This document shows positions 41,936 to 50,709 of a stretch of 64,000 nucleotides of DNA, piece after piece; the first letter of the stretch is position 1, and each line of letters begins with the position of its first letter. The stretch covers positions 310,001-374,000 of the forward strand of contig OZ252237.1 of NCBI GenBank assembly GCA_965249525.1, read 5' to 3'. The translations under genes were made by a program, and so were the position numbers. Source of the DNA: G965240465 sp965249525. Lineage in GTDB: Bacteria > SAR324 > JACQKK01. Below the pieces are notes generated by a model. It did not search any database, was not told where the DNA came from, and worked only from the letters and a program-made list of their open reading frames with translations.

Positions 41936-42639
41936 CAACTACCCCTCCGCCTGCGCCCATAACCAATCATGCGCCTGCGCACATCGCTCGGCAATCCATT
42001 CGGCAATCCATTCGGCAATCCATTCGGCAATCCGCTTGACCATCCAGCTGGCATGCGCCCAGCCTGCTTCCAGCACTGGCGAATCCCCTCCCCCGATACT
42101 TGCGGAGGATATCCCTCCAACACCCGCACTTCCAATTGAGGACGCCAAGCCCGCAATCGCTGCAATGACTGCTGCAACGCCTCCTCCGAACAACCACGAC
42201 GCCGCACCACCATCAACTTGACTGCATCCGCCAATTCTTCACATCCACGCCATTGGGGAAAATCTTTCAAAGCATCTTGACCCAGCACCCAATGCCATTG
42301 AACCCCAGGAAGCTTACCCTGCAATACCCTCAGCGTTTCCACACTATAAGAAGCACCCCCTCGCCTCATCTCCCCCAGCCATAACCACACCCCAGGCAGC
42401 CGATGAACCACAGCCTGCAGCAGCGTTAGTCTTAAAGCAGTCGGTAAATAGGACTCCCTTCGCTTCCAAGGAGAACAACCCGCAGGCACCACCAACAAAC
42501 CATCTATCTCTGGCAGTCCACTGACACGGCGCATGATGTACTCATGCCCCAAATGTATAGGATTGAACGAACCACCAAATATCCCCAGCTGTTTTCTTCT
42601 ACCGTCCTTAGCTAATTGTACAAGATGCGTAGGTATCAT
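41935..42639 (-). CDS. nadD: Nicotinate-nucleotide adenylyltransferase
   Basis: Adenylates nicotinate mononucleotide in NAD synthesis. The nucleotidyltransferase signature LGIFGGSFNPIHLGHEYI is intact, followed by VVPAGCSPWKR and a typical ISSTxIR-like block that is degraded (PQVSGEGIRQCWKQ). The C terminus is unusual: four 12-bp repeats encode GLPNGLPNGLPNGLPSDVRRR in successive blocks before the end. Start at ATG 42639; a GTG at 42651 is in frame. The stop codon overlaps the rlmH start. About 234 residues. Confidence 0.88.
   Translation of the reverse strand: MIPTHLVQLAKDGRRKQLGIFGGSFNPIHLGHEYIMRRVSGLPEIDGLLVVPAGCSPWKRRESYLPTALRLTLLQAVVHRLPGVWLWLGEMRRGGASYSVETLRVLQGKLPGVQWHWVLGQDALKDFPQWRGCEELADAVKLMVVRRRGCSEEALQQSLQRLRAWRPQLEVRVLEGYPPQVSGEGIRQCWKQAGRMPAGWSSGLPNGLPNGLPNGLPSDVRRRMIGYGRRRRGS
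41989..42036 (-). repeat. Four 12-bp tandem units in the 3' part of nadD
   Basis: cggcaatccatt (plus strand) at 41989-42000, 42001-42012 and 42013-42024, and cggcaatccgct at 42025-42036. In nadD they encode a repeated NGLP tetrapeptide near the C terminus. Confidence 0.95.
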
Positions 42640-42779
42640 GGCAGGCAGCACCGCTGGCTTTTGCAGGCGAAGATTTTAGGATGGAGGTTTTCTAGTTGAC
42701 CTGGTAGCCGAAACTGCTGCCAGGGTGACTCTTTTTCACGAGGTTTTTCAATGCTTCTTTTTTCATTTTCCCCTATATT

Positions 42780-42801
42780 TTGGTACAGCTTTGGTACAGC
42801 A
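42780..42801 (+). repeat. 11-bp tandem duplication upstream of the ADAEL-repeat gene
   Basis: ttggtacagct (42780-42790) followed by ttggtacagca (42791-42801). It lies in the 250-bp gap between nadD and the next plus-strand gene, where no gene is seen. Confidence 0.75.
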
Positions 42802-42892
42802 GCAAAGCCAAAAAACTTGGAAAAGGGGGTGTAGTCAGCAATTGTCTTAGATTAATGGCTTTACATTCCTGCGATGAGAAAGGTGGTGTGAC

Positions 42893-43342
42893 ATGGCAGA
42901 TGCGGAGTTGGCAGATGCAGAGTTGGCAGATGCAGAGTTGGCAGATGCAGAGTTGGCAGATGCAGAGTTGGCAGATGCAGAGTTGGCAGATGAAGCGGCA
43001 GCATCTGGGAGGCAGTCACCACAGCTGCAGGGGGATTCAGCAAAGCAGGAGAGCGAGGGAAAAGGGAGTGTGGAGGAGTCAACAGCCAGAGAGGGAGAAG
43101 TGAATGTCCGTCCTTGGTCGCAGCAGCCCTGCTGGATAAAAAAGGAGCATTGGCAATATTTGGTGGGACGGAAATCACCCAGCTGGAGCGTTTGTAAGAC
43201 AGAGGAGGAGTGGTTGGCTAAGCTGCATTATTTACGGATGGGTTATCAGGCGGGGAAGTTGGATGAGCAGCGGTTTTATGAACGGGAGCTGCGCTTGGTG
43301 CGCTCTTGGGTGACTCGTGCTGGAGCCAGGGCTCGCAGGTAG
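42893..43342 (+). CDS. Hypothetical protein with N-terminal ADAEL pentapeptide repeats
   Basis: Not recognised. 149 residues. It begins MADAELADAEL and continues for six pentapeptide units encoded by nearly identical 15-bp repeats. A Gln/Ser/Glu-rich stretch follows, then a basic, Trp/Tyr-rich C-terminal part (KKEHWQYLVGRKSPSWSVCK, LHYLRMGYQAGKLDEQRFYE, ELRLVRSWVTRAG) that looks like a folded helical domain. ATG 42893 has GAGAAAGG 9 bases upstream. The C-terminal part looks conserved in style; the repeats look recent. Tail to tail with an ACP-phosphodiesterase-like gene. Confidence 0.6.
   Translation: MADAELADAELADAELADAELADAELADAELADEAAASGRQSPQLQGDSAKQESEGKGSVEESTAREGEVNVRPWSQQPCWIKKEHWQYLVGRKSPSWSVCKTEEEWLAKLHYLRMGYQAGKLDEQRFYERELRLVRSWVTRAGARARR
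42902..42991 (+). repeat. Six 15-bp tandem units at the 5' end of a hypothetical gene
   Basis: Unit gcagagttggcagat, six copies from 42902 to 42991; the first has gcgg in place of gcag. In frame, encoding ADAEL repeats starting immediately after the initiation codon. Confidence 0.97.
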
Positions 43343-43354
43343 CGGGGCTTTTTC

Positions 43355-44029
43355 TTAGGTTAGTGCCTGCATGGTGCGCACAAAGTGCAGCAGCTGGGGT
43401 TGGGTGTGTGACTGCAAGGTTTGCAAACATTGGGTTGCGGCCTGTTTTTCTTGCTGAGAAAAGGCAGCGATGCGCAAGCGAGCGCAGATGCGTTCTGTGC
43501 GTGGCAGCAGTTGGCGGGCGTCGGCATAGCTGTATAGCAGGCGATCTTGATGGATTTGTTGGCAGAAGTTGGAGAATCCTGAGGGAATCAGGGGTGGCTG
43601 CAGCAGTTGCGCCAAATGGGTTTGCATGGCTAGGAGGTCTTGGTACAGCTGCTGTGCTTGCTGGGGATGTGATTGCAGCCACAGCCAGTCCAGCCAGAGT
43701 TCGGTGAGCAGATGGGCGCAGAAGAAACGTTTGCGATGGTGGGGTTGTTGGGGTTCTGCTTGGTGCAGGGATTTAAGCAGGGCTCGTTGGGTTTTTTGAA
43801 ACAGAGGATTGTGGTGGAAGTGTCTGTCGGCTGCTAGATGGAGTTCTATGCCCTTGCAGAGTTCACGGCGCAGTCGGTCGTCTTCTATCAGGCTGCGCCA
43901 GTATTTTAACAAGCGTAAAGTACGGAAGCCACCATGAAACATACGCAGCAAGTCTGGCAGCAATGCCCCCACCCGTATACCCAGAGAGAAGGGAGCGCAG
44001 CATGCATGGTGAACAACGAGATTCATCAA
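43355..44029 (-). CDS. ACP phosphodiesterase-like conserved hypothetical protein (DUF479-like)
   Basis: Mostly helical 224-residue protein. The N-terminal GIRVGALLPDLLRM, the GIELHLAADRHFHHNPLFQ block with spaced His/Asp residues and CAHLLTELWLDWLW resemble the DUF479/acyl-carrier-protein phosphodiesterase group, where such residues bind metal. The similarity is weak, so AcpH activity (removing phosphopantetheine from ACP) is a suggestion only. Start taken at ATG 44029 (MNLVVHHACC); the frame continues upstream to 44122. Divergent from the LolC/E-type gene with about 135 bp between starts. Confidence 0.6.
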   Translation of the reverse strand: MMNLVVHHACCAPFSLGIRVGALLPDLLRMFHGGFRTLRLLKYWRSLIEDDRLRRELCKGIELHLAADRHFHHNPLFQKTQRALLKSLHQAEPQQPHHRKRFFCAHLLTELWLDWLWLQSHPQQAQQLYQDLLAMQTHLAQLLQPPLIPSGFSNFCQQIHQDRLLYSYADARQLLPRTERICARLRIAAFSQQEKQAATQCLQTLQSHTQPQLLHFVRTMQALT

Positions 44030-44165
44030 CGACCTGGATGAAAAGAAGGACAAAGAGAAAGGAGGCGTCCCCAAGGTGTGGGTGAAATTGGAGTATACTT
44101 TGCTTGAAGGCAATTGCGCCAATTGGCAGCAGTAGAAGTGAAAAAGGAAAGTGGAGCATCGGGCG

Positions 44166-45440
44166 ATGAGATTGGTGTGTTACATTGGCTGGCGATTTTT
44201 GCGTTCTCCTCGTCAAGAGCGGGTGTTTGGTGCTTTGGGGTGGGTGTCTTTGGCGGGGATGGTATTGGGAGTGGCGGCGTTGGTGGTTAGTACCACGGTG
44301 TTGGAGAGTTTTCGTCGTCATCTGCTGCAGGCGACATTTGGAGTGAGTGGTCATGCTTGGGTGATGGGGGAGCAGACTTTGGAGGAGGTGGAGGCGGTGG
44401 CGTTGGCGCAGCGCTTGGAAATTTTGGAAGGTGTGCGTTCGGCTGAGCCTTATGTGCGGCGTCAGGCATTTGTGGAGGGGGTGGATGGTTTTGTGGCTTT
44501 GCGGCTGCGGGGGATGGCATTGGATGGCGTGGCAGCAAGCAAGGGCTTGCCGAAGGGCTTGGCAGAGGGATTGATGCAGCGGGTGCAGGTTTCATCTTTG
44601 TGGGGGGAGGATGGTGCAGGGGGGCGTGAGGGCAGAGGTTTGGCAGGTTTGTTGGGAAGTGAAGCGGGAGGGACAGGGGTATTGTTGAGCGAGCAATTGG
44701 CGCGGGATTTGGGTTTGGAGGTGGGAGATGCTGTGCGTTTAATATCTAGCACCACACGCTTGACGCCGTTGGGGCCGTTGCCTTTTATCAAGAGTTTTAC
44801 TTTGGAGGGTGTGATAACGGGGGGTGTCAGCGGTGAGGAGTTGTTGGGGGTGGTTTCTTTGTTGGCGGCGCGGAGGCTTTATGGGTTGGGGCAACGGGTG
44901 GATGGGGTGAGTTTGGTGCTGCATAACCCGGGGAAGCCCAATGTGCAGGCATTATCTCAGGCGGCGGGGGGTTATCAGGTGCGTACTTGGGCGGATAGGC
45001 ATCGGGCATTGTTTCAGGTGATGCAATTGGAGCGTTTGGGTTTATGGGGGGTGTTGTCATTGATTATATTGGTGAGTGTGGTGAACATTTCGGCTTCATT
45101 GGCGATGATGGTGCAAGAGAAGCGTGGGGCTTTGGCGGTGTTGAAGACCTTGGGTCTTCAAGGTCGTTTGCTGCGTTGGGTGTTTGTGCTGCAGGGGTTG
45201 TGGATAGGTTTGGCGGGGAGTGTGGGGGGCTTGCTGCTGGGGATGACGCTCAGTGCAGCTTTTGTTGCTTGGGCGAATACCAGTGGGCAGCAGGTGTTTT
45301 CTGATCTTTTGCTGAGTTGGAATTGGCCTATGCTGGCTTCTTTGGCGGTGGGGGTGCTGGCTTTGGGTGCTTTGGCGGGAGCTTGGCCAGCCAGGCTGGT
45401 AGAACAAGCACACCCCGCCGAAGTGCTGCGTGAATACTAG
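44166..45440 (+). CDS. Lipoprotein-releasing ABC transporter permease, LolC/LolE type
   Basis: 425-residue inner-membrane protein of the LolCDE exporter family, which extracts lipoproteins toward LolA. The N-terminal amphipathic start and first helix (IGWRFLRSPRQERVFGALGWVSLAGMVLG, in blocks), a large periplasmic domain and three C-terminal FtsX-type helices (VLSLIILVSVVNISASLAMM, VFVLQGLWIGLAGSVGGLLLG, MLASLAVGVLALGALAGAWPA) with KRGALAVLKTLG are typical. ATG 44166 starts the protein; a GTG at 44151 is in frame. No second permease and no LolD gene are adjacent, so it may function as a single LolF-like permease with an unlinked ATPase. Coding strand is extremely G+T rich. Confidence 0.85.
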   Translation: MRLVCYIGWRFLRSPRQERVFGALGWVSLAGMVLGVAALVVSTTVLESFRRHLLQATFGVSGHAWVMGEQTLEEVEAVALAQRLEILEGVRSAEPYVRRQAFVEGVDGFVALRLRGMALDGVAASKGLPKGLAEGLMQRVQVSSLWGEDGAGGREGRGLAGLLGSEAGGTGVLLSEQLARDLGLEVGDAVRLISSTTRLTPLGPLPFIKSFTLEGVITGGVSGEELLGVVSLLAARRLYGLGQRVDGVSLVLHNPGKPNVQALSQAAGGYQVRTWADRHRALFQVMQLERLGLWGVLSLIILVSVVNISASLAMMVQEKRGALAVLKTLGLQGRLLRWVFVLQGLWIGLAGSVGGLLLGMTLSAAFVAWANTSGQQVFSDLLLSWNWPMLASLAVGVLALGALAGAWPARLVEQAHPAEVLREY

Positions 45441-45494
45441 ACACTTCTATCCAAGGGCTTTGACTGTGCTTCCAGCCACTCTTATTTTAGTTTT

Positions 45495-47144
45495 TTAGTT
45501 GAGGGGATGGGCATAGAAGTCATTGCCTTTGTCATCAATCACAATGAAGGCGGGGAAGTTTTCCACCTCAATTTCCCATACGGCTTCCATGCCGAGTTCG
45601 GCAAAATCCAGCTGGCGCACAGCACGGATGTGCTCTTTTGCCAGCAAGGCTGCTGGACCTCCCATAGATCCCAAGTAAAACCCGCCGTGCTTCTTACAGG
45701 CTTGCACCACCCGCTGCGAGCGATTTCCCTTAGCCAGCATCACCATTGAAGCCCCTTGTGCCTGCAACAGATCCACATAATCGTCCATGCGACCAGCTGT
45801 GGTGGGTCCAAAGCTGCCAGAGGCAGCCCCCTGTGGGGTTTTGGCTGGACCAGCGTAATACACCGCATGCTGCTTCAGGTAGGCGGGCAATTCCTGACCT
45901 TGTTCTAGCATTTCGCGAAAACGGGCATGAGCCATATCGCGCGCCACAATCAATTTACCGTTCAGCATCACCCGAGTTTTCACGGGATGCTGGCTTAATT
46001 CGGCAAGAACTTGTTTCATGGGCTGGTTCAAGTTGATCTTCACCGCTGGGGATGCTTTTATCTGGTCGGGATGCGGCAGAAAGCGCTCGGGTTCTTCATC
46101 CAATTGTTCCAGAAATACGCCGTCTTTGGTGATTTTCCCCTTGATGTTGCGGTCGGCACTGCAACTGACTCCCAGCCCCACCGGTAAGGATGCTCCATGA
46201 CGCGGCAAACGCACCACGCGGGCGTCATGGGCAAAATACTTGCCGCCAAACTGCGCCCCGATGCCCAAATTCTGCGAGAGTTCCAACATGATCTTTTCAA
46301 ATTCCAAATCGCGGAAGGCATGACCGCTAAGGCTGCCTTGGGTGGGCAGCTCATCCAAAAATCCCGCAGAGGCTAAGGTGAGGGTTTTCATGGTGCTTTC
46401 CGCACTGCTGCCACCAATCACCAGGGCTAAATGGTAGGGGGGGCAAGCCGAAGTCCCCAGGCGACTCAACTGCAGGGACACCCACCTGGGTAAATGCTGG
46501 GGAGAAAGAATGGCTTTGGTTTCCTGAAACAACAGCATCTTGTTAGCTGAACCACCTCCTTTGGCCAGAAACAAAAAATGGTATTCATCGCCCTGGGTAG
46601 CCATTAAATCAATCTGGGCGGGCAAGTTGGTGTGGGTGTTTTGCTCTTGATACATAGAAAGCGGAGCATTCTGTGAATACCGCAGGTTTTCTTCATAGTA
46701 GGTGGTGAAAATTCCTCGGCTCAGGGCTTCGGCATCGTTGCTGTTGGTCCATACTTGCTGACCCTTCATACCAATCACCTTGGCGGTGCCAGTGTCTTGA
46801 CAGCTGGGCAGGGAGCGGTCTGCAGCAATTACAGCGTTCTTCAGCAAGGCTAGGGCAATGTAGCGATCATTGTCGGAGGCTGCTTTATCATCCAAAATGC
46901 GCTGCAAGCCTTCTAAGTGACGGGTTCGGTAAAAGTAATTCACCTCACTCAAAGCTGTGCGAGCCAATTGCTGCAATGCCTGAGAAGCGACTTTTAAGAT
47001 CCGCTGCCCTTCAAATGTGGTTTCAGATACCCCTTCTTTGGTGAGCAGGCGATAGGGGGTGGAGTCTTGGGCCAAGGGATACAGGGGGGAGTATTGAAAT
47101 ACACCTTCTGCGGGAGCGGGGTGTGATGCGGGCTTGGTGTTCAT
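45495..47144 (-). CDS. fumA: Class I fumarate hydratase (4Fe-4S)
   Basis: Iron-sulfur fumarase interconverting fumarate and malate. 549 residues, the normal FumA/FumB length, with the N-terminal alpha-type domain and the C-terminal beta-type domain in one chain. Three cluster cysteines are visible: LPSCQDTGTAKV, LGTSACPPYHLALVIGG and GVSCSADRNIKGKI. C-terminal signatures include AGPAKTPQGAASGSFGPTTAGRMD and GSMGGPAALLA. Start ATG 47144. Symbol by family; it could equally be called fumB. Convergent with the LolC/E-type gene, no operon partner. Confidence 0.93.
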   Translation of the reverse strand: MNTKPASHPAPAEGVFQYSPLYPLAQDSTPYRLLTKEGVSETTFEGQRILKVASQALQQLARTALSEVNYFYRTRHLEGLQRILDDKAASDNDRYIALALLKNAVIAADRSLPSCQDTGTAKVIGMKGQQVWTNSNDAEALSRGIFTTYYEENLRYSQNAPLSMYQEQNTHTNLPAQIDLMATQGDEYHFLFLAKGGGSANKMLLFQETKAILSPQHLPRWVSLQLSRLGTSACPPYHLALVIGGSSAESTMKTLTLASAGFLDELPTQGSLSGHAFRDLEFEKIMLELSQNLGIGAQFGGKYFAHDARVVRLPRHGASLPVGLGVSCSADRNIKGKITKDGVFLEQLDEEPERFLPHPDQIKASPAVKINLNQPMKQVLAELSQHPVKTRVMLNGKLIVARDMAHARFREMLEQGQELPAYLKQHAVYYAGPAKTPQGAASGSFGPTTAGRMDDYVDLLQAQGASMVMLAKGNRSQRVVQACKKHGGFYLGSMGGPAALLAKEHIRAVRQLDFAELGMEAVWEIEVENFPAFIVIDDKGNDFYAHPLN

Positions 47145-47213
47145 GAAGATACTCGTCTAGAGAGGGAAAAGGGCAGGCTGCCTGGAGGCTTTTGCAGCCA
47201 GGGAGGGATTAGA

Positions 47214-48080
47214 TCATGTGTCTGCTGTGGGGATTTGGTCAAAGCTGCCCAGGATGCGGATTTGATTGGAGTCAAGTTGGAGGCTTTTGAGGGCTTGGGC
47301 GGAGTGGGGATTGTTGTAGAAATCAATGAAGAAGATGTAAGTCCAGGGCTGCAGGCGTGAGGGACGTGATTCTAGACGGCAGAGGTTGATGTTGTGTTGT
47401 TTGAAGATACTGAGGATATCATAGAGCAATCCGGGGCGGTCTTCTTGGGGGGAGACCAACAGGGCGGTTTTTTTTTGGGAGAAATTGCGTTGATTGGTGG
47501 TTTTTTCTTGCTGGAGACCCAGGAAGCGGGTGGCGTTTTGGGGATGATCTTGGATGTTCTTTGCCCGCTGAAGTTGGGGATGTGCTGCAGCGAAGCTTTG
47601 GGGAACGATAGCAGCAAAGGGCTGCTGGGCTGGTTGTTTCAGCAGGGATTCTCCTGCTTCTATGTTGGAATTGGTAAAGCGTACCATGGCTTGGCTCAGG
47701 TGCTGATTAACAAATAGGCTGCATTGTTCCCAGGCTGCGGGATGGACATAAACCCGCACCAATTGGTCAAGCGGAGCATGAGCCATCAGGCTGTACTGTA
47801 CAGTGAGATTCAGTTCCCAAACGATTTGCAGGGGGTGAGAGATCATGGAGTTTTGTGCTGGTTCTACTGTGCCTGTCTGCGAGTTTTCTATGGGCAGGAT
47901 GCCCAGAGAGGAGGAATCTTGGGCAGTGCGGGCGGCGACTTCATGCATGGTAGCCAGCAGTTTGATGCTGGGTGTGCTTTGTTGGGTTTTGGTTAGAAAG
48001 TTTGCCAGCTGCTGGGCTGCTTGTTGGCTGAAGGTACCTGAGGGCCCTATGGCATGGATGTGGGTAATAGCGTGGGGCAT
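47214..48080 (-). CDS. pheA: Prephenate dehydratase
   Basis: Monofunctional PDT of 288 residues that converts prephenate to phenylpyruvate for phenylalanine synthesis. N-terminal AIGPSGTFSQQAA, LGILPIENSQTGTV and the active-site TRF motif in NATRFLGL are present, followed by a C-terminal ACT domain (DRPGLLYDILSIF, ESRPSRLQPWTYIFFIDF) for phenylalanine feedback. No chorismate mutase domain is fused. The usual serC/aroA neighbours are missing. Start ATG 48080. Confidence 0.9.
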   Translation of the reverse strand: MPHAITHIHAIGPSGTFSQQAAQQLANFLTKTQQSTPSIKLLATMHEVAARTAQDSSSLGILPIENSQTGTVEPAQNSMISHPLQIVWELNLTVQYSLMAHAPLDQLVRVYVHPAAWEQCSLFVNQHLSQAMVRFTNSNIEAGESLLKQPAQQPFAAIVPQSFAAAHPQLQRAKNIQDHPQNATRFLGLQQEKTTNQRNFSQKKTALLVSPQEDRPGLLYDILSIFKQHNINLCRLESRPSRLQPWTYIFFIDFYNNPHSAQALKSLQLDSNQIRILGSFDQIPTADT

Positions 48081-48165
48081 GGGAGGGGGAGAATGCTCTA
48101 AGGGAGTAGAAAGCCTGGGAAAGTTTGCTAGCTATCAGGGATGTATTTTCACAAAGGAAGAGTGG

Positions 48166-49545
48166 TTAAGAGGCTGTGGCAGGGGTTTTATGATTGGGAT
48201 GCGGTCTGAGGAATATTTTGCGGATGGTTTCTCGGTGGCTGCGATGTTGAATCAGCAGCAGGTTGTCTTCTGCCTGCAGTTTATCTTCGCCTCCTGGCAG
48301 GAAAATTTTTCCTCGGCGGCGAATGGTGCCGACCAGGGATTCTTTTGGCAGCTTGAGATGGTGCAAGGGGATGTTTAAGCAGGGCTGAGGGGATTGCAGT
48401 TTGATTTCCAGCAGTTCAATTTCGCTGTTTTCCAAAGAGGAAAAAGCTCGCAAGTTGCGTCCGCGCATGTGTTGTAATATTTTGCGTGCGGTAAGCAGGC
48501 GTGGGCTGAAGGTGCGATCAATCAGACCGTAGCGGTTGATTAAGGGCAAGCCACGGGTTTGTTTAAACAGGGCTGCGGTGCGACAATTGCTGTGTTCTTT
48601 TGCTAGCAAACAAGCAGCGATGTTTAAGCCGTCATCAGCTGTGAGACTGACAAAATAATCTGCATGCCGAATACCTTCTGGTTGCAGCACCGACAAATCC
48701 ATACCGCTGGCTTGTAGTACCAAGCTGTGTGGGAGATTCCTGGAAAGTATTTGACAGCGATGGGGGTCAATTTCTAGCACCCGCACATCCAAGCCATGCT
48801 GTTCCAATCTGCACGCCAAGGCCATGCCGACATTCCCCCCTCCATTGATAAATACTCTGCGGGTGTTGCGTTTGGGCAAATGCAGCAGACGCAGCAAACG
48901 CTTGAAGCGATAGGTGGGACAGAAAAAATACAGCTGATCTCCTGCTTGAATGGTTTCTTGCGCATGCGGTATAAAATTCTTCTGTTGACGCTGAATGGAG
49001 GCAATCAAATTGGGAGCAACTTTTTTTGCTTTTGTGCCAAAACTCTCCACCGTTTCCCCTATTAACATGGAAGATTCATCTGCTGGAATGCGCGTCAGCA
49101 ATACCTCGCCATCCATAAAGGTGTCTATATCGGTCACCTGTGGATGCAAAATCAATTGTTCCAGATACTCCGCTACCACATTATAGGGGTTGATGACCAA
49201 ATCAATATCCTTAAAACGCGGACTGTGGCCTCCTCCATCGATTTTCAGCTGTTTCACTCGCGCAATCGTCACAGGCGAACCTATCTGACGCGCCACCAAA
49301 CAAGCCAGCAAATTGGCATCATCACGGTCGGTCACCGCAACAAACAAATCTGCCTTTTCCACCTTGGCCTTGTGCAGGGTCTCTTGATGCGCAGCATTGG
49401 CCTGTATGGTGCGCAAATGACGACTTGGCTTCAGGCGCTTCAATACCTCGGCATCCAAATCTATCACCGTAATGTTGGCTTCCCCCTGCAAGGCTTCCAC
49501 CAGGTGATAGCCCACTTCGCCTGCTCCTGCAATTACCAAATGCAT
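48166..49545 (-). CDS. trkA: Trk system potassium uptake regulatory protein TrkA
   Basis: Peripheral cytoplasmic protein with two RCK units controlling the Trk K+ uptake channel. Both Rossmann loops are intact (VIAGAGEVGYHLVE and FINGGGNVGMALA), with VIDLDAE and EIDPHR following. Each half has ADLFVAVTDRDDANLLACLVA-like helix signatures and a TrkA-C domain. About 459 residues from ATG 49545 (MHLVIAGAGEVG); an ATG at 49572 is also in frame. It is a better TrkA match than the paralogue at 27.6-28.9 kb. Its usual neighbour rsmB/sun is not present. Confidence 0.9.
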   Translation of the reverse strand: MHLVIAGAGEVGYHLVEALQGEANITVIDLDAEVLKRLKPSRHLRTIQANAAHQETLHKAKVEKADLFVAVTDRDDANLLACLVARQIGSPVTIARVKQLKIDGGGHSPRFKDIDLVINPYNVVAEYLEQLILHPQVTDIDTFMDGEVLLTRIPADESSMLIGETVESFGTKAKKVAPNLIASIQRQQKNFIPHAQETIQAGDQLYFFCPTYRFKRLLRLLHLPKRNTRRVFINGGGNVGMALACRLEQHGLDVRVLEIDPHRCQILSRNLPHSLVLQASGMDLSVLQPEGIRHADYFVSLTADDGLNIAACLLAKEHSNCRTAALFKQTRGLPLINRYGLIDRTFSPRLLTARKILQHMRGRNLRAFSSLENSEIELLEIKLQSPQPCLNIPLHHLKLPKESLVGTIRRRGKIFLPGGEDKLQAEDNLLLIQHRSHRETIRKIFLRPHPNHKTPATAS

Positions 49546-49742
49546 GTGTCTGCCTTGCGTAAAAAAATGCATCTAGGGAGAGTCATCCCAAGCCTGCCCA
49601 TCAAATGTCTTATGGAACTTTTAGTCTCCAATTTATCTCCAATTGGACTACAATTAGCCTACAATTTGAGTTCACAACACCGTATCTTTTTATATTAGCA
49701 CAATTTGCCTGCCCCCTGACTCCTGCCAACACTAAATAATTA

Positions 49743-49781
49743 CCGACAATAACCTCCGACAATAACCCCCGACAATCACCG
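49743..49781 (+). repeat. 13-bp tandem repeat upstream of lepB
   Basis: ccgacaataacct (49743-49755), ccgacaataaccc (49756-49768) and ccgacaatcaccg (49769-49781). Three units between trkA and lepB, ending about 37 bp before the lepB start codon. Confidence 0.9.
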
Positions 49782-49818
49782 CCTCAAATCATCCCCTGGC
49801 TGCACCCCTTTTCCTCCT

Positions 49819-50664
49819 ATGTTCACTAAGCGATACCAGTTGCAGCCCCTGTTCCTTGATGAACTCAGCCAACAAGGCATGCGCCCCCAATTGCTGCATG
49901 CACTGAAATCCTTGGAACACAAACAACTGCGCGGTAAAGCCCGCTTCCTGCAGCTGCTGGAGGGACTCTCCCTTGAAGCCACTGTTGAGGAAAAGAAGCT
50001 GATTGTCCGTTATTGCCAGCTGAGCTGGCTGCCACTGGAACGCTGGATATCCAACCGCTTGCTCAGAGAGTGGATTGAAGCTCTGGTATTCGCAATAATT
50101 GTGGCTTCTTTGGTGCGCTTTTTTCTGTTTGCTCCGTTTAAGATACCCTCTTCTTCTATGGAACCCACCCTGCTGGTAGGCGATCATCTCTTTGCCACCA
50201 GATACGCCTATGGCATTCCCCTGCCCTTTTCCCAGCACAAACTCCTTGCCAAATCGGTTGAGCGCGGGGATATTGTCATCTTTCCCTTCCCTCAAGATCC
50301 CAGCTTGGACTACATCAAACGCGTGGTTGCCCTGGGCGGTGAAACCATTGCCATTCAGGGGCAGCAAGTCTATCTCAACGGACAGCCTTTAAGCGAACCC
50401 TATGCATACCATGACCCCTTGATCTCGCAACAGCTGCAACTCAGTGGCTTGGAACTCCCCAACCTTGACCCCGTACGCGTGCCGCTGGGACATGTTTTTG
50501 TGATGGGAGACAACCGCTTCAGCAGTTCTGACAGCCGTGTCTGGGGCTTTCTTAAACAGGGCAGCATCAAAGCCAAAGCCTCTCGTTTGTACTGGTCTCA
50601 TGATTCCAGGCAGGGATTGCTCAAAGGCTACCAACTGAACAGAATTGGCAAAGCCTTACAGTAA
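49819..50664 (+). CDS. lepB: Signal peptidase I
   Basis: Inner-membrane serine protease that removes signal peptides. Catalytic Ser in IPSSSMEPTLLVGD and the Lys in DYIKRVVALGG are intact, and the C-terminal GDNRFSSSDSRVWG box is diagnostic. 281 residues. An N-terminal cytoplasmic, highly charged segment of about 90 residues precedes the single membrane helix (WIEALVFAIIVASLVRFFLF), in place of the two-helix N terminus of E. coli LepB. The lepA-lepB-rnc arrangement is broken here. Start ATG 49819; no good Shine-Dalgarno. Confidence 0.92.
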   Translation: MFTKRYQLQPLFLDELSQQGMRPQLLHALKSLEHKQLRGKARFLQLLEGLSLEATVEEKKLIVRYCQLSWLPLERWISNRLLREWIEALVFAIIVASLVRFFLFAPFKIPSSSMEPTLLVGDHLFATRYAYGIPLPFSQHKLLAKSVERGDIVIFPFPQDPSLDYIKRVVALGGETIAIQGQQVYLNGQPLSEPYAYHDPLISQQLQLSGLELPNLDPVRVPLGHVFVMGDNRFSSSDSRVWGFLKQGSIKAKASRLYWSHDSRQGLLKGYQLNRIGKALQ

Positions 50665-50709
50665 AGGGGCGCAGTGTTTTAACAGTCTTCCATTGCGAAG
50701 AAAAAAATC

